From NCBI GenBank assembly GCA_041393415.1, contig JAWKKE010000008.1, positions 1 to 64,000 of the forward strand: a stretch of DNA of 64,000 nt, read 5' to 3'. The translations under genes and the position numbers were made by a program. This document shows positions 9,167 to 19,456 of this stretch, piece after piece; position 1 is the stretch's first letter; the number at the start of each line of letters is the position of its first letter. The notes below the pieces were generated by a model. The model ran no database searches. It saw only the letters and a program-made list of their open reading frames with translations, and was not told where the DNA came from. Source of the stretch: Thermoleophilia bacterium (GTDB lineage: Bacteria; Actinomycetota; Thermoleophilia; UBA2241).

Positions 9167-10789
9167 CTACGCCGAGATCTGCCAGATGTAGATCGTCATC
9201 ACGGCGATACTACCCAGGACGGCGAGCGCGACGGAGAACGGGATCGCCGTCTTGATGCCGTCGCCGCGCGTCTCGGCAAAGCTCACCTGGGAGATGCGCC
9301 AGGTCGCGTACAGACTGCCGAGCACGCCGAAGCCGGCGACGAAGGCGACGAGCAACCAGCCCCACACCGCCGGCGAGGCGATGATGGCGCCGGGGACGCT
9401 GCGCAGACCCGCGTCGAGCGCCCGCGCCGTCTCCAGCCCGCGCGGGTCGGTGAGCGCCCCTGGTAGATAACCGGCATGCTCGTTGAAGGTCGTGACGAGC
9501 TTCGCCGCGTGCAGGCTCAGGATGAACGGTACGAAGCCGAGGGCGTAAATACGCACATACTCGAACGGGTTGTGTGTGCGCACCAGCAGGTAGGCGAGGC
9601 TGCCGCAAATGGCGAACACCGCCAGCGGCAGAACGATGAACACCCAGAACGCCTCCCAGATGAGGTAGCCGCCGCCGCTGGCGACGGGCAGGACCGTCTC
9701 GAAGCCGAAGGCGTTGGTGAGCGCCGTGGGCACCGAGAGGAGCCAGCCGTCGACGACCTTCCACTCCTCCCCGACCTCGCCCATCACGATGCCGAGCAGG
9801 ACGATCACGGCGAGGGTCCCGGCGACGGTTCGTTTGGGCGACTGCCAGAGGCCGCGCAGGTATGGCCGCGGCGAGAGGCGGACATTGCCGTTCGGGCAGT
9901 GCTTCACACAACGCATACAGAGAAGGCACGACTCCTGCTGCTCGTCGTCCATCGTGCCCATGTAGAGTTTGTTCTGGCAGTTCTTGAGGCAACTCTTGTC
10001 GCGGCAGCGCTTGCACTGGCCGAGGTCGGCGGAACGCAACTCGGTGGGAGAAACGCGGGTGTAGTTGCCGAGCACGCCGACCAGCGGACAGAAATACTTG
10101 CAGAACGAGTGCTTCTCGAACACGATTCCCACGACGGCTGCGTAGGCCATGAGCGCAATCAGGAAGATGGCCGTGTACTGGCCGAAGTGGTGTACGTCGT
10201 AGCTCACGACGGTGCTGTGCACGACGAAGATCCCCAGACCCGTAGCGATCGGCACCGTGGTGCCGTACTTCTTGAGCAGCCGCGGCACCCTCATCTTGAG
10301 GCCGAAGCGATCGAAGATGTCGGCGGTGAGGCGCAGATGGCAGATGCTGCACCAGAGGCGCGCAGCCACGAAGACCGCGACCACGAGAAACGGCCACCAG
10401 ACGTTCCACACCAGGAACGAGGTGAGGTTGGTGAACTGCGTCGCCTCCGACATCGCGCCGAGGCCGAAGGCGATGAGCGCCACCATGATGGCCATGTTGC
10501 CGACGCGACCGGCGAAGAGGACCGCCGGAAGATGGCGCCGCGCGGAGCCGAGCGGCGCCAGGAGATTGATGGGAGCGCCGCCACTCAGAGGATTATGCAC
10601 GTAGACGACGCTCGTCCCAGAACCGGCGACGTGCGCTGAAGGTGGGGCCGCGGACTGCTTCGCCGGCGCGGCCTCAGGCCCGGATTGCGCTTCCACGACC
10701 GTGAGCGCTGCGGGCGCCGATCCCGTGTGGGGCACACCCATCGGCGCCACTTGCCCTCTCGTCACGCCCATGACGACAGGCTCCTCCAT
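9167..10789 (-). CDS. Membrane-bound 4Fe-4S protein (NapH/polyferredoxin-like)
   Basis: A 540-residue integral membrane protein. Residues 1-75 are a soluble Ala/Pro-rich lead; then hydrophobic segments alternate with cysteine clusters: CSICHLR, FCKYFCPL, CKRCRDKSCLKNC and CLLCMRCVKHCPNGN. The CxxxCP and CxxCxxxCP patterns are typical of NapH/CcoG/RdxA-type membrane ferredoxins passing electrons to or from the quinone pool. A further large membrane region follows the ferredoxin clusters. The ATG at 10789 has a GGGAGGGGG site six bases upstream. First gene of a two-gene operon with the CBS protein. Redox partner unknown. Confidence 0.82.
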   Translation of the reverse strand: MEEPVVMGVTRGQVAPMGVPHTGSAPAALTVVEAQSGPEAAPAKQSAAPPSAHVAGSGTSVVYVHNPLSGGAPINLLAPLGSARRHLPAVLFAGRVGNMAIMVALIAFGLGAMSEATQFTNLTSFLVWNVWWPFLVVAVFVAARLWCSICHLRLTADIFDRFGLKMRVPRLLKKYGTTVPIATGLGIFVVHSTVVSYDVHHFGQYTAIFLIALMAYAAVVGIVFEKHSFCKYFCPLVGVLGNYTRVSPTELRSADLGQCKRCRDKSCLKNCQNKLYMGTMDDEQQESCLLCMRCVKHCPNGNVRLSPRPYLRGLWQSPKRTVAGTLAVIVLLGIVMGEVGEEWKVVDGWLLSVPTALTNAFGFETVLPVASGGGYLIWEAFWVFIVLPLAVFAICGSLAYLLVRTHNPFEYVRIYALGFVPFILSLHAAKLVTTFNEHAGYLPGALTDPRGLETARALDAGLRSVPGAIIASPAVWGWLLVAFVAGFGVLGSLYATWRISQVSFAETRGDGIKTAIPFSVALAVLGSIAVMTIYIWQISA

Positions 10790-11121
10790 GATCGACCCCC
10801 TCCCGAGAGCGATCTGCCTCAAACCGAGGCCTAACTAAGATGAAAAAGACTGCCTTACTCCACTAAGAGCGACCAGCGGTTCTCGGTCAGTGGCCGATCG
10901 CAACGGGTGGAAGGCAGTGCCGAGCGGCAGGCGGCAGGCACATCGCCGGAAGCAATGCAAGTATCTCGGTCGATTTACTTTGGAATTGCTACTTCGTCAT
11001 TGCCCTCGCCCCAGCGGCGAACGAAACAGCCTTCCAACGCTCAACACGGAAGAGAATGGGTAAATATTCCAAGGTTATGCTGTGGTAGGGGAGCCACGCA
11101 GCCTCACGTAAGGGGGAGCCC
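10790..11121. other. 332-bp divergent intergenic region
   Basis: Separates the minus-strand iron-sulfur operon from the plus-strand beta-propeller genes and must hold both promoters. It is AT-richer than its surroundings. Seen: a small hairpin (GCCTC/GAGGC, 10816-10830) in the leader of the minus operon, and an imperfect inverted repeat AGCAAT/ATTGCT spanning 10951-10990. A TATGCT hexamer at 11076-11081 could be a -10 for the plus-strand gene but has no good -35. No ORF or RNA gene recognised. Confidence 0.5.
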
Positions 11122-12539
11122 ATGAAGCCATCCATCCGCCCTGGAAGGCCCTGGCGCAGGCGTCGCGTCCTGCGGTTGAGCGTCACCGCCACCGTGCTTC
11201 TCCTGAGCACGTTCGGCGTGGCCGCCCCCGCGCTGGGTGCGGACACGTCTGGCCCCTCGCGCATCATCTTCGATCTCAACGCCACGCCTTCGTGGGTGCG
11301 CGAGTACAACGGCTCCGGCAACGAACCCGACGTAGCCGAAGACGTCGTCCTCGCGTCGCCGAGCGTCGCCTACGTCTGCGGATCCACGGGCACCGGGCCG
11401 ACATCCGACGCCACGCTCATGAAGTTCGTCGACGGCGTACCCGCCTGGCCGACACCCCGCGTCTACAACAGCCCGGACAACACGTTCGACGAAGCCAAGA
11501 TGCTCGCGCTGGGCCCTGGCGGAACCAGCGTGTATGCCGCCGGCATGTCGGCGCGACCCACCACGTTCAACGACGTCCTCGTCATCAAATGGAAGTCTAA
11601 CGGCACACGTCAATGGGCGCGCCGCTGGGACGGATCGGGGGAGATCGACCAGCCCTTAGGCATCGCCGTCGACGCGAACGGCAACGTCTACGTGGCCGCC
11701 GCCTCGTGGTCGGGCGGCAACTACGACTGGATGCTACTCTCGTGGACGAGCTCCGGCACCTTGCGCTGGGCGAAACGCCTCAGCCTGCCCAATGGCACGA
11801 TGGGCATCCCGACGGACGTCGTGCACGACGGCGGCAGCATCTACGTGAGCGGCTACACGTCATCAGGCATGATGGCCAGTCCCGAGATGCGGACCGTGCG
11901 CTACACGACCGCCGGCAAGATCAAGTGGAGCAGGAGCTACCGAGGCGCCGAGGGCGCGGTGGGGTCCGCTCTCATTCCGCGCCCGGGAGGCGGCGTCTAC
12001 GTCGCCGGCGCCGCCATGTCGTCGGCCACCGGCTCCGACGGCCTCGTCATCAGCTATACCAAGAGCGGCGCGCGCGATGTGTTCACCCTCGACACGGGCC
12101 CGGGGGGTCTCACTCACCAGCGCTTCAATGATGTCGCGGTCGCGGCCAACGGCATGGTCGTCGCCGTGGGCTCGTCAACGACGGGCGCCAACGAGGATTG
12201 TCGCCAGGTTGCCTACTCGTCCGACGGCACCATCATTGGAGCCGTCACCTTCCCCGGCGCCTGGGGGACGCGTGGGAGGCCGTCGCGGCCGACGCATTCG
12301 GCAGCTATATAACCGGGGTGTATCACGTCGCCGCCGACGGGCAGCTGCATCACGCGGTCGCTCGCGGCTCGGTTCTCGGGGGGCGGTGGCGGCTTCACCA
12401 GTCTCTGGCAGCCGGCACTCGTCACGGGCAGAACCGACCAGCGATCGCCGTGTCCGGTACGACCGCTGTCGTCGTCGGCCAGTGCTCCACCAGCGTGGCC
12501 TGGGGCACGGGTCAAATCGTGCTGGGCTACACGTATTAG
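11122..12539 (+). pseudogene. Secreted beta-propeller-like protein, copy 1 (frameshifted)
   Basis: Begins with a normal export signal (basic start, hydrophobic core, PALGAD) and SBBP/YVTN-like propeller blades such as NGNVYVAA and GGGVYVAG. The reading frame is intact to about 12265; homology to copies 2 and 3 then continues in a second frame (AWEAVAADAFGSYITGVYHV) to the stop at 12539. Comparison with copy 3 shows one base missing in the run after GGCGCCT near 12262, one extra G in a six-G run near 12380, and a compensating loss near 12442. A truncated but exported 396-residue product is possible. All indels lie in or near G/C runs, so sequencing or assembly error is the main alternative to true decay. 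Confidence 0.75.
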
Positions 12540-12578
12540 GCCGTCCTCGCCGAGTCGCGGACAGCAGAAGGAGAGTCC

Positions 12579-13992
12579 ATGCAGACGTTCATCCATGCCA
12601 GATCCATGCGCCTGGCGTAGTCGGTGCGCGTACGTCGGCCTTGCAGCAGGGATCCTGCTCCTAGTCGCGCTCGGCGCTGCTCCGCAGCCATGGGGCGCGG
12701 CACAGACGACCCCGCCCGCGTCATCTTCGACTTCACCGCCACGCCGTCGTGGACGCATGAGTATCACGGCCCGGGCAATGTTCCCGACTTCGCCTTCGAC
12801 GTAGTGCTCGCGTCAGTAGCGTGGCGTACGTGTGCGGTGACACCGGCTCCGACGCCGCTTCCGACGCCACGCTCATGAAGTACGTTGACGGAGCGCCGGC
12901 ATGGTCCGCCGCGCGTCTACAACAGTCGGAAAACAGCTACGACGCGGTCTACTCGCTCGTCCTCGCCCCCGACAAGCAGAGCGTGTACGCCGCAGGAGCC
13001 ACCGCTCGAACGGCCACTCTCAACGACGTGCTCGTCGTGAAGTGAAGTCAATGGTACGCGCCAGTGGGCGCGGCGCTGGGACAGTTCCGGCGGCGTAGAC
13101 AGGCCCGCAGGAATCGACGTCGACCGCAACGGCAACGTCTACGTCGCGGCAGTCAGCATGACAGCGAGTGGCTATGATTGGTCACTCGTCTCTGGAAGAG
13201 CTCTGGAGCCTTCCGTTGGGCGAAGCAGCTCAATCTGCCGAGCGGCACCTTCGGCATACCCAGGGACATCGCCGTCGACGGCAGCAACGTCTACGTCACC
13301 GGCTTCACACAAGACGGCATGATGAGCAACCCCAGGATGCGCACCGTGCGCTACACGACCGCCGGCGCGATCAAGTGGAACAGGGCCTACAATGCCACCG
13401 AAGGCGCGTCAGCGAACGCGCTTGCTCTGCGTCCCGGCGGAGGCGTCTACGTAGCGGGCAGAGGATCTCGAGCGTCACCGGCGGTGATGGACTGGTCGTG
13501 AGCTATACCAAGAGCGGTACTCGCGATGTGTTCGCCGTCGATACCGGGCCCGGTGGCTTCACACACCAGGCTTATAACGACCTCGCGGTCATGAGCAACG
13601 GGATGATTGTGGCGGTTGGCATGTCGCAGACGGCGGCCAACCAAGACTGCCATCAGGTGGCCTATACGTCCGACGGCACCATCGCCGCGACCGCAACCTT
13701 CCCTGGGGCCTGGAACGACGAGTGGGTAGCCGTCGCGGCCGACGATTTCGGCGGCTTCTACGTCACCGGCACCTACCATGTTGCCGCTGGCAAGACGGCC
13801 ATCGCCGTAGCTCGTGGCTCCGTACTCAACGGTGGCGGCGGCTTCACCAGTCTCTGGCAGCCGGCGCTTGCCACCCAGGAGAACCGGGCGAACGCCATCG
13901 CCGTCTACGGCACAACCGCCGTCGTCGTGGGGCAGTGCAGCACCAACGCGGCCTACGGGACTGATCAAATCGTACTCGGATACGTGTGGTAG
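12579..13992 (+). pseudogene. Secreted beta-propeller-like protein, copy 2 (multiple frameshifts)
   Basis: The second tandem paralogue starts at an ATG with AGAAGGAGAG upstream, meets a TAG after 13 codons and then must change frame several times to follow copies 1 and 3: signal peptide (GILLLVALGAA), then TPSWTHEYHG, then DATLMKYVDG, then ASGYDWSLVS, then NAKNLPSGTF-like blade sequence, and finally an intact C-terminal third from about 13490 to 13992. The clearest lesions are single missing bases in short G and C runs near 13045, where the paralogues read VKWKSNGT and this copy hits TGA. No full-length product is expected. Confidence 0.8.
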
Positions 13993-14040
13993 CGGCGGCC
14001 GGCGACTAGGAGCCACGCGGCGATACACAGGGGGAATTCG

Positions 14041-15462
14041 ATGGAGTCACGCGCCAAACCCACACAACACCCATCGCTGCCGTTGCGTCGACGGCTCGCC
14101 GTTGCCGGCGGCCTGCTGCTCCTGTTCACGCTCGTTGCCGCCGGCCCCGCTTGGGGGGCGCAAGGGTCCGGCCCGGCGCGCGTGATCTTCGACCCCAACG
14201 CGACGCCGTCGTGGGAGCACGCCATCCGCGGCAGCGGCACCTCAGTCGATATCGCCGCAGATGTCGTGCTCGCTCCCGGCGGCGTCGCCTACGTGGGCGG
14301 CACCATCGGCGGTGGAATGCTCAGTGATGTGTCGCTCATGAAGTACGTCGACGGTCAACCGGCATGGCCGACGGCGCGCCTCTACAACGGTCCGCAGAAC
14401 GACTACGACAGCCTCGCGAAGCTCGCACTGAGCCCCAACGCCGGAGCGATCTACGGCGCCGGCTCGTCCGTCGGTGCCGGCACCACAACCGACATCCTGC
14501 TCATCAAATGGAAACCCAACGGCACACGTCAGTGGACGCGCCGTTGGGACGGATCGAGCAACCTCGACCAATCCTCAGCACTAGGCGTCGACAGCCGCGG
14601 CAATGTCTACGTCGCCGGAATCACCGTCAGCGGAATGACGCCCGAGTGGATCGTTGTGAGTTGGTCGTCGTCCGGTGCTCTCCGCTGGGCCAAGCGTCTC
14701 AGTTCCTCAACGGCAACATCGTTGATACCTGTCGATCTCGTGGTTACGGGTACCGACATCTACGTGACGGCCAACGAGTCAACGGCGGCGGGAGCGCGCA
14801 TCCGCACCGTGCGCTACACGTCCAGCGGCAGTGTGAAGTGGAACCGGACCTACGCCGGACCCAGCGGCGACGGAGCCTCGGTGCGCGCGCTCGTCGCTCG
14901 GCCCGGTGGCGGAGTCTACCTCTGCGGCAAGGCCGAATCCCCGGCGACGCACATGGACGGCCTGGTCATCGGCTACACCAAAGGCGGCACGCGAGACGTC
15001 TTCGCGCTCGACACCGGGCCCGGAGGGACGACCGTGCAAGAGTTCGTCGATCTCGCCGTCACCTCAACGGGCGACGTCGTCGCCGTCGGCCTCAGTCACT
15101 CGGGCACAAACCAGGACTGCCACCACGCCGTCTACTCATCGGACGGCACGCTGCAGGGCACCGTCACAGTGCCGGGCGCCTGGCAAGACCAGTGGATCGC
15201 CGTAGCAGCCGACGACTTCGGGGGGTACTACGTGACGGGCTACTACCGCATCGCCGCGGGCAACATGGCGATAGCCGTCGCACGCGGATCGGTGATCGCC
15301 GGCGGGGGCGGGTTCACCAGTCTCTGGCACCCCACATTCGTCTCCGAGCACAACCTGCCGGTCGCGATCGCCGTGCAGGGCCTCACCGCAGTCGTGGCAG
15401 GCCGCCACTACCCCAGCGTGACGACGGGTCAGGATCAAGTCGTACTCGGCTACTCGTACTGA
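14041..15462 (+). CDS. Secreted beta-propeller-like protein, copy 3 (intact)
   Basis: 473 residues with a Sec signal (basic region, LLLLFTLVAAGPAWGA) and no C-terminal anchor, so exported. The body contains repeated blades with NGNVYVAG/GGGVYLCG-type strands, RTVRYTSSG and RQWTRRWDGS, as in SBBP/Kelch-like propellers. It is the only complete member of three tandem copies, which share the N-terminal phrase IFDxNATPSW, the mid-protein DTGPGG and the ending QxVLGYxx. The start follows AGGGGGA. A hairpin terminator lies 27 nt downstream. Function unknown; the repeat type usually serves ligand or surface binding. Confidence 0.82.
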   Translation: MESRAKPTQHPSLPLRRRLAVAGGLLLLFTLVAAGPAWGAQGSGPARVIFDPNATPSWEHAIRGSGTSVDIAADVVLAPGGVAYVGGTIGGGMLSDVSLMKYVDGQPAWPTARLYNGPQNDYDSLAKLALSPNAGAIYGAGSSVGAGTTTDILLIKWKPNGTRQWTRRWDGSSNLDQSSALGVDSRGNVYVAGITVSGMTPEWIVVSWSSSGALRWAKRLSSSTATSLIPVDLVVTGTDIYVTANESTAAGARIRTVRYTSSGSVKWNRTYAGPSGDGASVRALVARPGGGVYLCGKAESPATHMDGLVIGYTKGGTRDVFALDTGPGGTTVQEFVDLAVTSTGDVVAVGLSHSGTNQDCHHAVYSSDGTLQGTVTVPGAWQDQWIAVAADDFGGYYVTGYYRIAAGNMAIAVARGSVIAGGGGFTSLWHPTFVSEHNLPVAIAVQGLTAVVAGRHYPSVTTGQDQVVLGYSY

Positions 15463-15488
15463 GATCTCGCCAGCACTGAATGCGTCTG

Positions 15489-15529
15489 GCAGCGGCGCCG
15501 CTCCGCGCTCCACGGGGCGGCGCCGCTGC
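15489..15529 (+). terminator. Hairpin terminator after beta-propeller copy 3
   Basis: Perfect 13-bp GC stem (GCAGCGGCGCCGC at 15489-15501 pairing with 15517-15529) around a 15-nt loop, 27 nt after the stop codon at 15462. No T-run follows. Confidence 0.6.
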
Positions 15530-15653
15530 GTCGAGCGCAGATCGACGGCGGGCCGCGGCGGCTCTGCTATGATGCGACTCCCCCCCACTGTCTGGGTCGA
15601 CACATCCTGGGCGCATCTCAAAGGCGCACGCCACCGGCCACTCACCGACCTCC

Positions 15654-16721
15654 ATGAATACTCCGCCCCCGACACAGTCTCCACGTCCAGCCGTTCGAGT
15701 GCGGCGGTCGGGTCGTCGCGCCCTGATCCTGCGCCTGATCGTCCTCGCAGTGGCGGCCGTGAGCCTCTACTACCTCTGGCCGCAGCTCATCGAAATCTTC
15801 GGCGCGCTGCCGGGACTCAGCGGCATCCGCTGGTTCTGGTTCGCGTTCATGATCGTCCTCGAGGTGGCGAGCTTCGCCTGCTATTGGGGCCTCATGCGCA
15901 TCGCGCTCGACGAGCGTCGTTGGGGCATTGTCGCCTTGGCGCAACTGGCGAGCACGGCGTTCAGCAGAGTCGTGCCCGGAGGCACCGCGTCGGGCGGCGC
16001 GGTCACGTACCGCATGTTCGCCGCCGCCGGTCTGCCTCGGGGTCGTGTTGCGACTGGAGTCACCGCCACGACCCTGCTCTCCACCGCCGTACTCTTCTGC
16101 CTCCCCGTGTTCTCGCTGCCGGCGATCATCGGTGGCGCGGCAATCGACCGCACCCTTCTCCACGGTCTCGAGTTCGGGTTGGCAATCGCCGCCCTCATCG
16201 TCGCCGGCGGCACGATCGCCCTCTTCACCGATCGACCGGTGGCGTGGGTGGGTCGATCGGTCGCGCGGGTACGACTGCGTCTGCGCGCCGGCGGGCGGCA
16301 GCCCGACGCCCTGGCCGCCCGTCTTCTCGAGGAGCGCGACATCATCAAGAACGCCTTGGGGTCGCGCTGGTGGCAAGCGCTACCGCTCGCCGCCGGCGGC
16401 TGGCTCTTCGACTTCGCGACGCTACTCGCGGCGCTGGCCGCACTCGGCGCACAGGTACGCCCCTCCCTGGCGCTCTTGGCCTACGTGGTCGCGGCCCTCC
16501 TCGCGGTGATCCCTCTCACTCCCGGCGGCCTCGGCTTCGTCGAGGTCGGACTCGCAGCGATGCTCGGCCTGGCCGGCGTCGGCGCCGCCGAGGCCACCAC
16601 CGCGGTGCTCGCGTACCGGCTCGTCTCCTTCTGGATGCCGATCCCGACGGGTCTCATCGCCACCCTCGTCTTCCGCTGGCGATACGAGCGGCGCCCGCGT
16701 CGCGCGCACGTCCGATCCTAG
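15654..16721 (+). CDS. UPF0104 / lysylphosphatidylglycerol synthase-TM family membrane protein
   Basis: A 355-residue integral membrane protein with about eight hydrophobic segments. It carries the family marks RVVPGGTASGGAVTYRM in the middle and IPLTPGGLGFVEVGL near the end, as in the flippase half of MprF and the TIGR00374 family. There is no C-terminal synthase domain, so a lipid-translocation role is plausible but unproven. The ATG has no ribosome binding site; a TATGAT hexamer at 15568 may be its -10. Convergent with the P-type ATPase gene. Confidence 0.82.
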   Translation: MNTPPPTQSPRPAVRVRRSGRRALILRLIVLAVAAVSLYYLWPQLIEIFGALPGLSGIRWFWFAFMIVLEVASFACYWGLMRIALDERRWGIVALAQLASTAFSRVVPGGTASGGAVTYRMFAAAGLPRGRVATGVTATTLLSTAVLFCLPVFSLPAIIGGAAIDRTLLHGLEFGLAIAALIVAGGTIALFTDRPVAWVGRSVARVRLRLRAGGRQPDALAARLLEERDIIKNALGSRWWQALPLAAGGWLFDFATLLAALAALGAQVRPSLALLAYVVAALLAVIPLTPGGLGFVEVGLAAMLGLAGVGAAEATTAVLAYRLVSFWMPIPTGLIATLVFRWRYERRPRRAHVRS

Positions 16722-16748
16722 ATCCGCTCCCGCGAGAAGCGCTCGCGC

Positions 16749-19343
16749 CTACGATCGGTCGCGCCCGAGCGTCACCTTGTAGACCTCGAACCAGATCACG
16801 CCGGCGAATCCCGCAACCACCACGACGATCGCATCCCACCAATGGATGCGGCCGAAGTTGAAGGCGTTGCGCAGCGCCGGCACGCTGAGCAGCAGGATGA
16901 GCAGCACGCTGGCGAGCATCAGGATCCAGCCGAGCGCGGGGTTCCGTCGTTCGACCAGAGCACGCAGAATGCTCAGATGCCAGGAGCGATTGACGAGGAT
17001 GAGGGCGAGGTTGCCGACGACGAGCGTTGCGAAGGTCATCGAGCGCACCTCGTCGTCGGCCCGCCCGCCGTGGATCCCCCAGAGGAAGACGGCAAACACG
17101 GCCACCAGCACCGAGGCGCCCTGCAAGGCGGAGAGCAGCAATTCGCGCCGCCCGAACATGGGCTGGTCGAGGCCGTGCGGTGGCCGCTCCATCGTCTTGG
17201 GATCGGCGGGTTCGGCCTGGAAGACGATCGAGCACGCGGGGTCGATGATGAGCTCGAGAAAAGCGATCTGCACCGGAAGCAGCACCAACGGCCAGTCGGC
17301 GACGAACACCGGGATGAGCGACATGCCGGCGATGGGCACGTGGACGGCGACGATATACGACATGGCCTTACGCAGGTTGCTGAAGATGCTGCGGCCCTGA
17401 CGCACGCCATCGACGATGGACGTGAACTGATCGTCGGTGATAACGAGCGCCGCCGCTTCGCGCGCCACGTCGGTGCCGCGTGCGCCCATGGCGATGCCGA
17501 TGTCGGCGGCGCGCAGGGCAGGCGCGTCGTTGACGCCGTCGCCGGTCATGCCGACGACCTCGCCGTTGGCTTTGAGCGCACGAATGATACGCAGCTTCTG
17601 CTCCGGCACCATGCGCGCGAACACACTTACGGTGCCGATGCGCGCCGCCAGCGCCGCATCGTCGAACTCCTCGAGCTCCGGACCGGTGAGGCAGTCTTCG
17701 GGGTTATCCAGCCCGATCTCGCGCGCTATGGCGCGCGCCGTACCCGGGTAGTCCCCGGTGATCATCACCACGCGCACGCCGGCGCGATGGCACTCCGCCA
17801 CCGCCTCCGGCACGCCGTCCCGCACGGGATCGCGCAGCCCGACCAGACCGAGATACTTGAAGGTGAAGTCGTGCTGCTCCGGGGGCAGGCCGGCATTCAG
17901 GCTGAAGTCGGCGCGCGCCACACCGAGAACCCGCTGGCCGTCTTGCGTCGCAGCCTCCACCTCACGTGTGAGCTCGGCGAGCTGCGCTGAGTTGAAGTGA
18001 CAGAGATCGGCGATCGCCTCCGGAGCTCCCTTGGCGGCGATCGTATAGTGGTCGCTGACGGGCGAGCGCCAGACGTGTGAGAGCGCGAGCAGATGCTCGG
18101 AGAGCGGATACTCGCGCACCAAGTCCCAATCGGAGTGCACGTGCTCGGTGTCGGCGAGGTAGCGTTCGCCGAGCACCTTGAAGGCCGTGTCCATCGGGTC
18201 GAAGGGATCGATGGGCGAGGCCAGCACGGCGAACTCGGCGATCTCGTGAAAACGCTCCGGAAGCCGCGCCTCGCCGACCGCGTACGTCTCGCCGGCAACA
18301 ATGAGCGAACACACCCGCATGCGATTTACCGTCAACGTGCCCGTCTTGTCGACACAGAGAACGGTCGCGGAACCGAGAGACTCGAGCACCGGCACCCGTC
18401 GCGAGAGGACGTTCTTCTGCGAGAGTCGCCACGCACCAAGGGCGAGGAAGACGGCAAGGACGACGGGGAACTCCTCGGGCAGCATCGCCATCGCCGTCGC
18501 AATGCCGGGCAGCAAGCCCTCGAGCCACGCGCCACGCGTCAGGCCGTAGACCAGCACGACGAGCACCGCCGTCGCGACGCCGATCAGGGCGACCGTCTTC
18601 ACGAGCCGATCGATCTCGCGTTGCAGCGGGGTACGCTCGGTCTCGATCTCCCGCAGCGAGGTGCCGATGCGACCGAGCTCGGTGCCGAGCCCGGTCTGCT
18701 TGACGATGCCTATCGCCTGGCCCTTGACGACCAGGGTCCCGGAGTACACCCAAGGCGTCGCGTCGCCCCCCGGGCGACCCATCGGTTCTTCGGCCCGCTG
18801 CAAGGTGCACTGCTTCTTACGCACCGGCACTGACTCACCGGTGAGAATCGATTCATCGACGGCGATGTTCTGGCACTGCATGAGCGCGGCGTCGGCGGGT
18901 ACGCGGTCACCTTCGGCCAGAAACAGCACGTCGCCGCACACGACGTCGCGGCCGGCTATGCGCGTGCGCTGACCGTCGCGCAACACGAGAGCTCGCGGCG
19001 CCGAGAGGTCGCGCAGCGCCGAGAGCGCGTTCTCGGTCTTGTGCTCCTGGTAGATGCCGATGCCGATGACGACCATCACGAACAGCATCAGCATGAAGCC
19101 GTCGAGCGGCTCCGCGAGGAGGAAGTTGACGGCGCCGGCGCCGAGCAGCAGCAGCAGCATCGGCTCGCGCAGCACGTCCAGCGCTTGCCGCAGCAGGCTG
19201 CGTTGTTTGGCCGACGGCAGCTCGTTGGGGCCGTCGGCCGCCAGACGGCGCGCGGCCTCGGCCGACGTCAAGCCTTTGATGCCGATGTCCGCGCCGTCGC
19301 CCTGCTCCACAGCCCCTCCAGCCCCTGAAGCGCTTCGCGCCAT
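16749..19343 (-). CDS. Cation-translocating P-type ATPase (P2 family)
   Basis: 864 residues in standard P2 order: N-terminal cation-ATPase domain, actuator domain with ILTGESVPV, phosphorylation site DKTGTLT (D332), nucleotide domain, and hinge MTGDGVNDAPAL, followed by C-terminal membrane helices. The fourth helix has LPEEFPV in place of the IPEGLP of Ca2+ pumps, and the sixth has LELIIDPACS instead of the NLVTDG of SERCA, so the ion is not safely Ca2+. No N-terminal metal-binding CxxC domain is present, arguing against a heavy-metal pump. The start at 19343 lacks a ribosome binding site and may be leaderless. Monocistronic; divergent from the VOC gene. Confidence 0.88.
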   Translation of the reverse strand: MARSASGAGGAVEQGDGADIGIKGLTSAEAARRLAADGPNELPSAKQRSLLRQALDVLREPMLLLLLGAGAVNFLLAEPLDGFMLMLFVMVVIGIGIYQEHKTENALSALRDLSAPRALVLRDGQRTRIAGRDVVCGDVLFLAEGDRVPADAALMQCQNIAVDESILTGESVPVRKKQCTLQRAEEPMGRPGGDATPWVYSGTLVVKGQAIGIVKQTGLGTELGRIGTSLREIETERTPLQREIDRLVKTVALIGVATAVLVVLVYGLTRGAWLEGLLPGIATAMAMLPEEFPVVLAVFLALGAWRLSQKNVLSRRVPVLESLGSATVLCVDKTGTLTVNRMRVCSLIVAGETYAVGEARLPERFHEIAEFAVLASPIDPFDPMDTAFKVLGERYLADTEHVHSDWDLVREYPLSEHLLALSHVWRSPVSDHYTIAAKGAPEAIADLCHFNSAQLAELTREVEAATQDGQRVLGVARADFSLNAGLPPEQHDFTFKYLGLVGLRDPVRDGVPEAVAECHRAGVRVVMITGDYPGTARAIAREIGLDNPEDCLTGPELEEFDDAALAARIGTVSVFARMVPEQKLRIIRALKANGEVVGMTGDGVNDAPALRAADIGIAMGARGTDVAREAAALVITDDQFTSIVDGVRQGRSIFSNLRKAMSYIVAVHVPIAGMSLIPVFVADWPLVLLPVQIAFLELIIDPACSIVFQAEPADPKTMERPPHGLDQPMFGRRELLLSALQGASVLVAVFAVFLWGIHGGRADDEVRSMTFATLVVGNLALILVNRSWHLSILRALVERRNPALGWILMLASVLLILLLSVPALRNAFNFGRIHWWDAIVVVVAGFAGVIWFEVYKVTLGRDRS

Positions 19344-19456
19344 TTTAGCGGTTCACTGACGGCTCCGGAACGGAGCGGTGCGCAACACGCGCCTACGCAG
19401 GAATGCGGCGCGGTATGCTCATTGCCGTGAGTTCGTTCATTCCCAAGGAGGTGTGC

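Noticed and set aside
10790..11121. Riboswitch (for example cyclic-di-GMP type) ahead of the beta-propeller genes
   Set aside because: The consensus core elements were not found; only weak inverted repeats are present.
11122..13992. Programmed frameshifting or phase variation in beta-propeller copies 1 and 2
   Set aside because: Too many separate breaks, runs are short (six bases or fewer) and no slippery-site plus structure was seen; decay or sequencing error is simpler.
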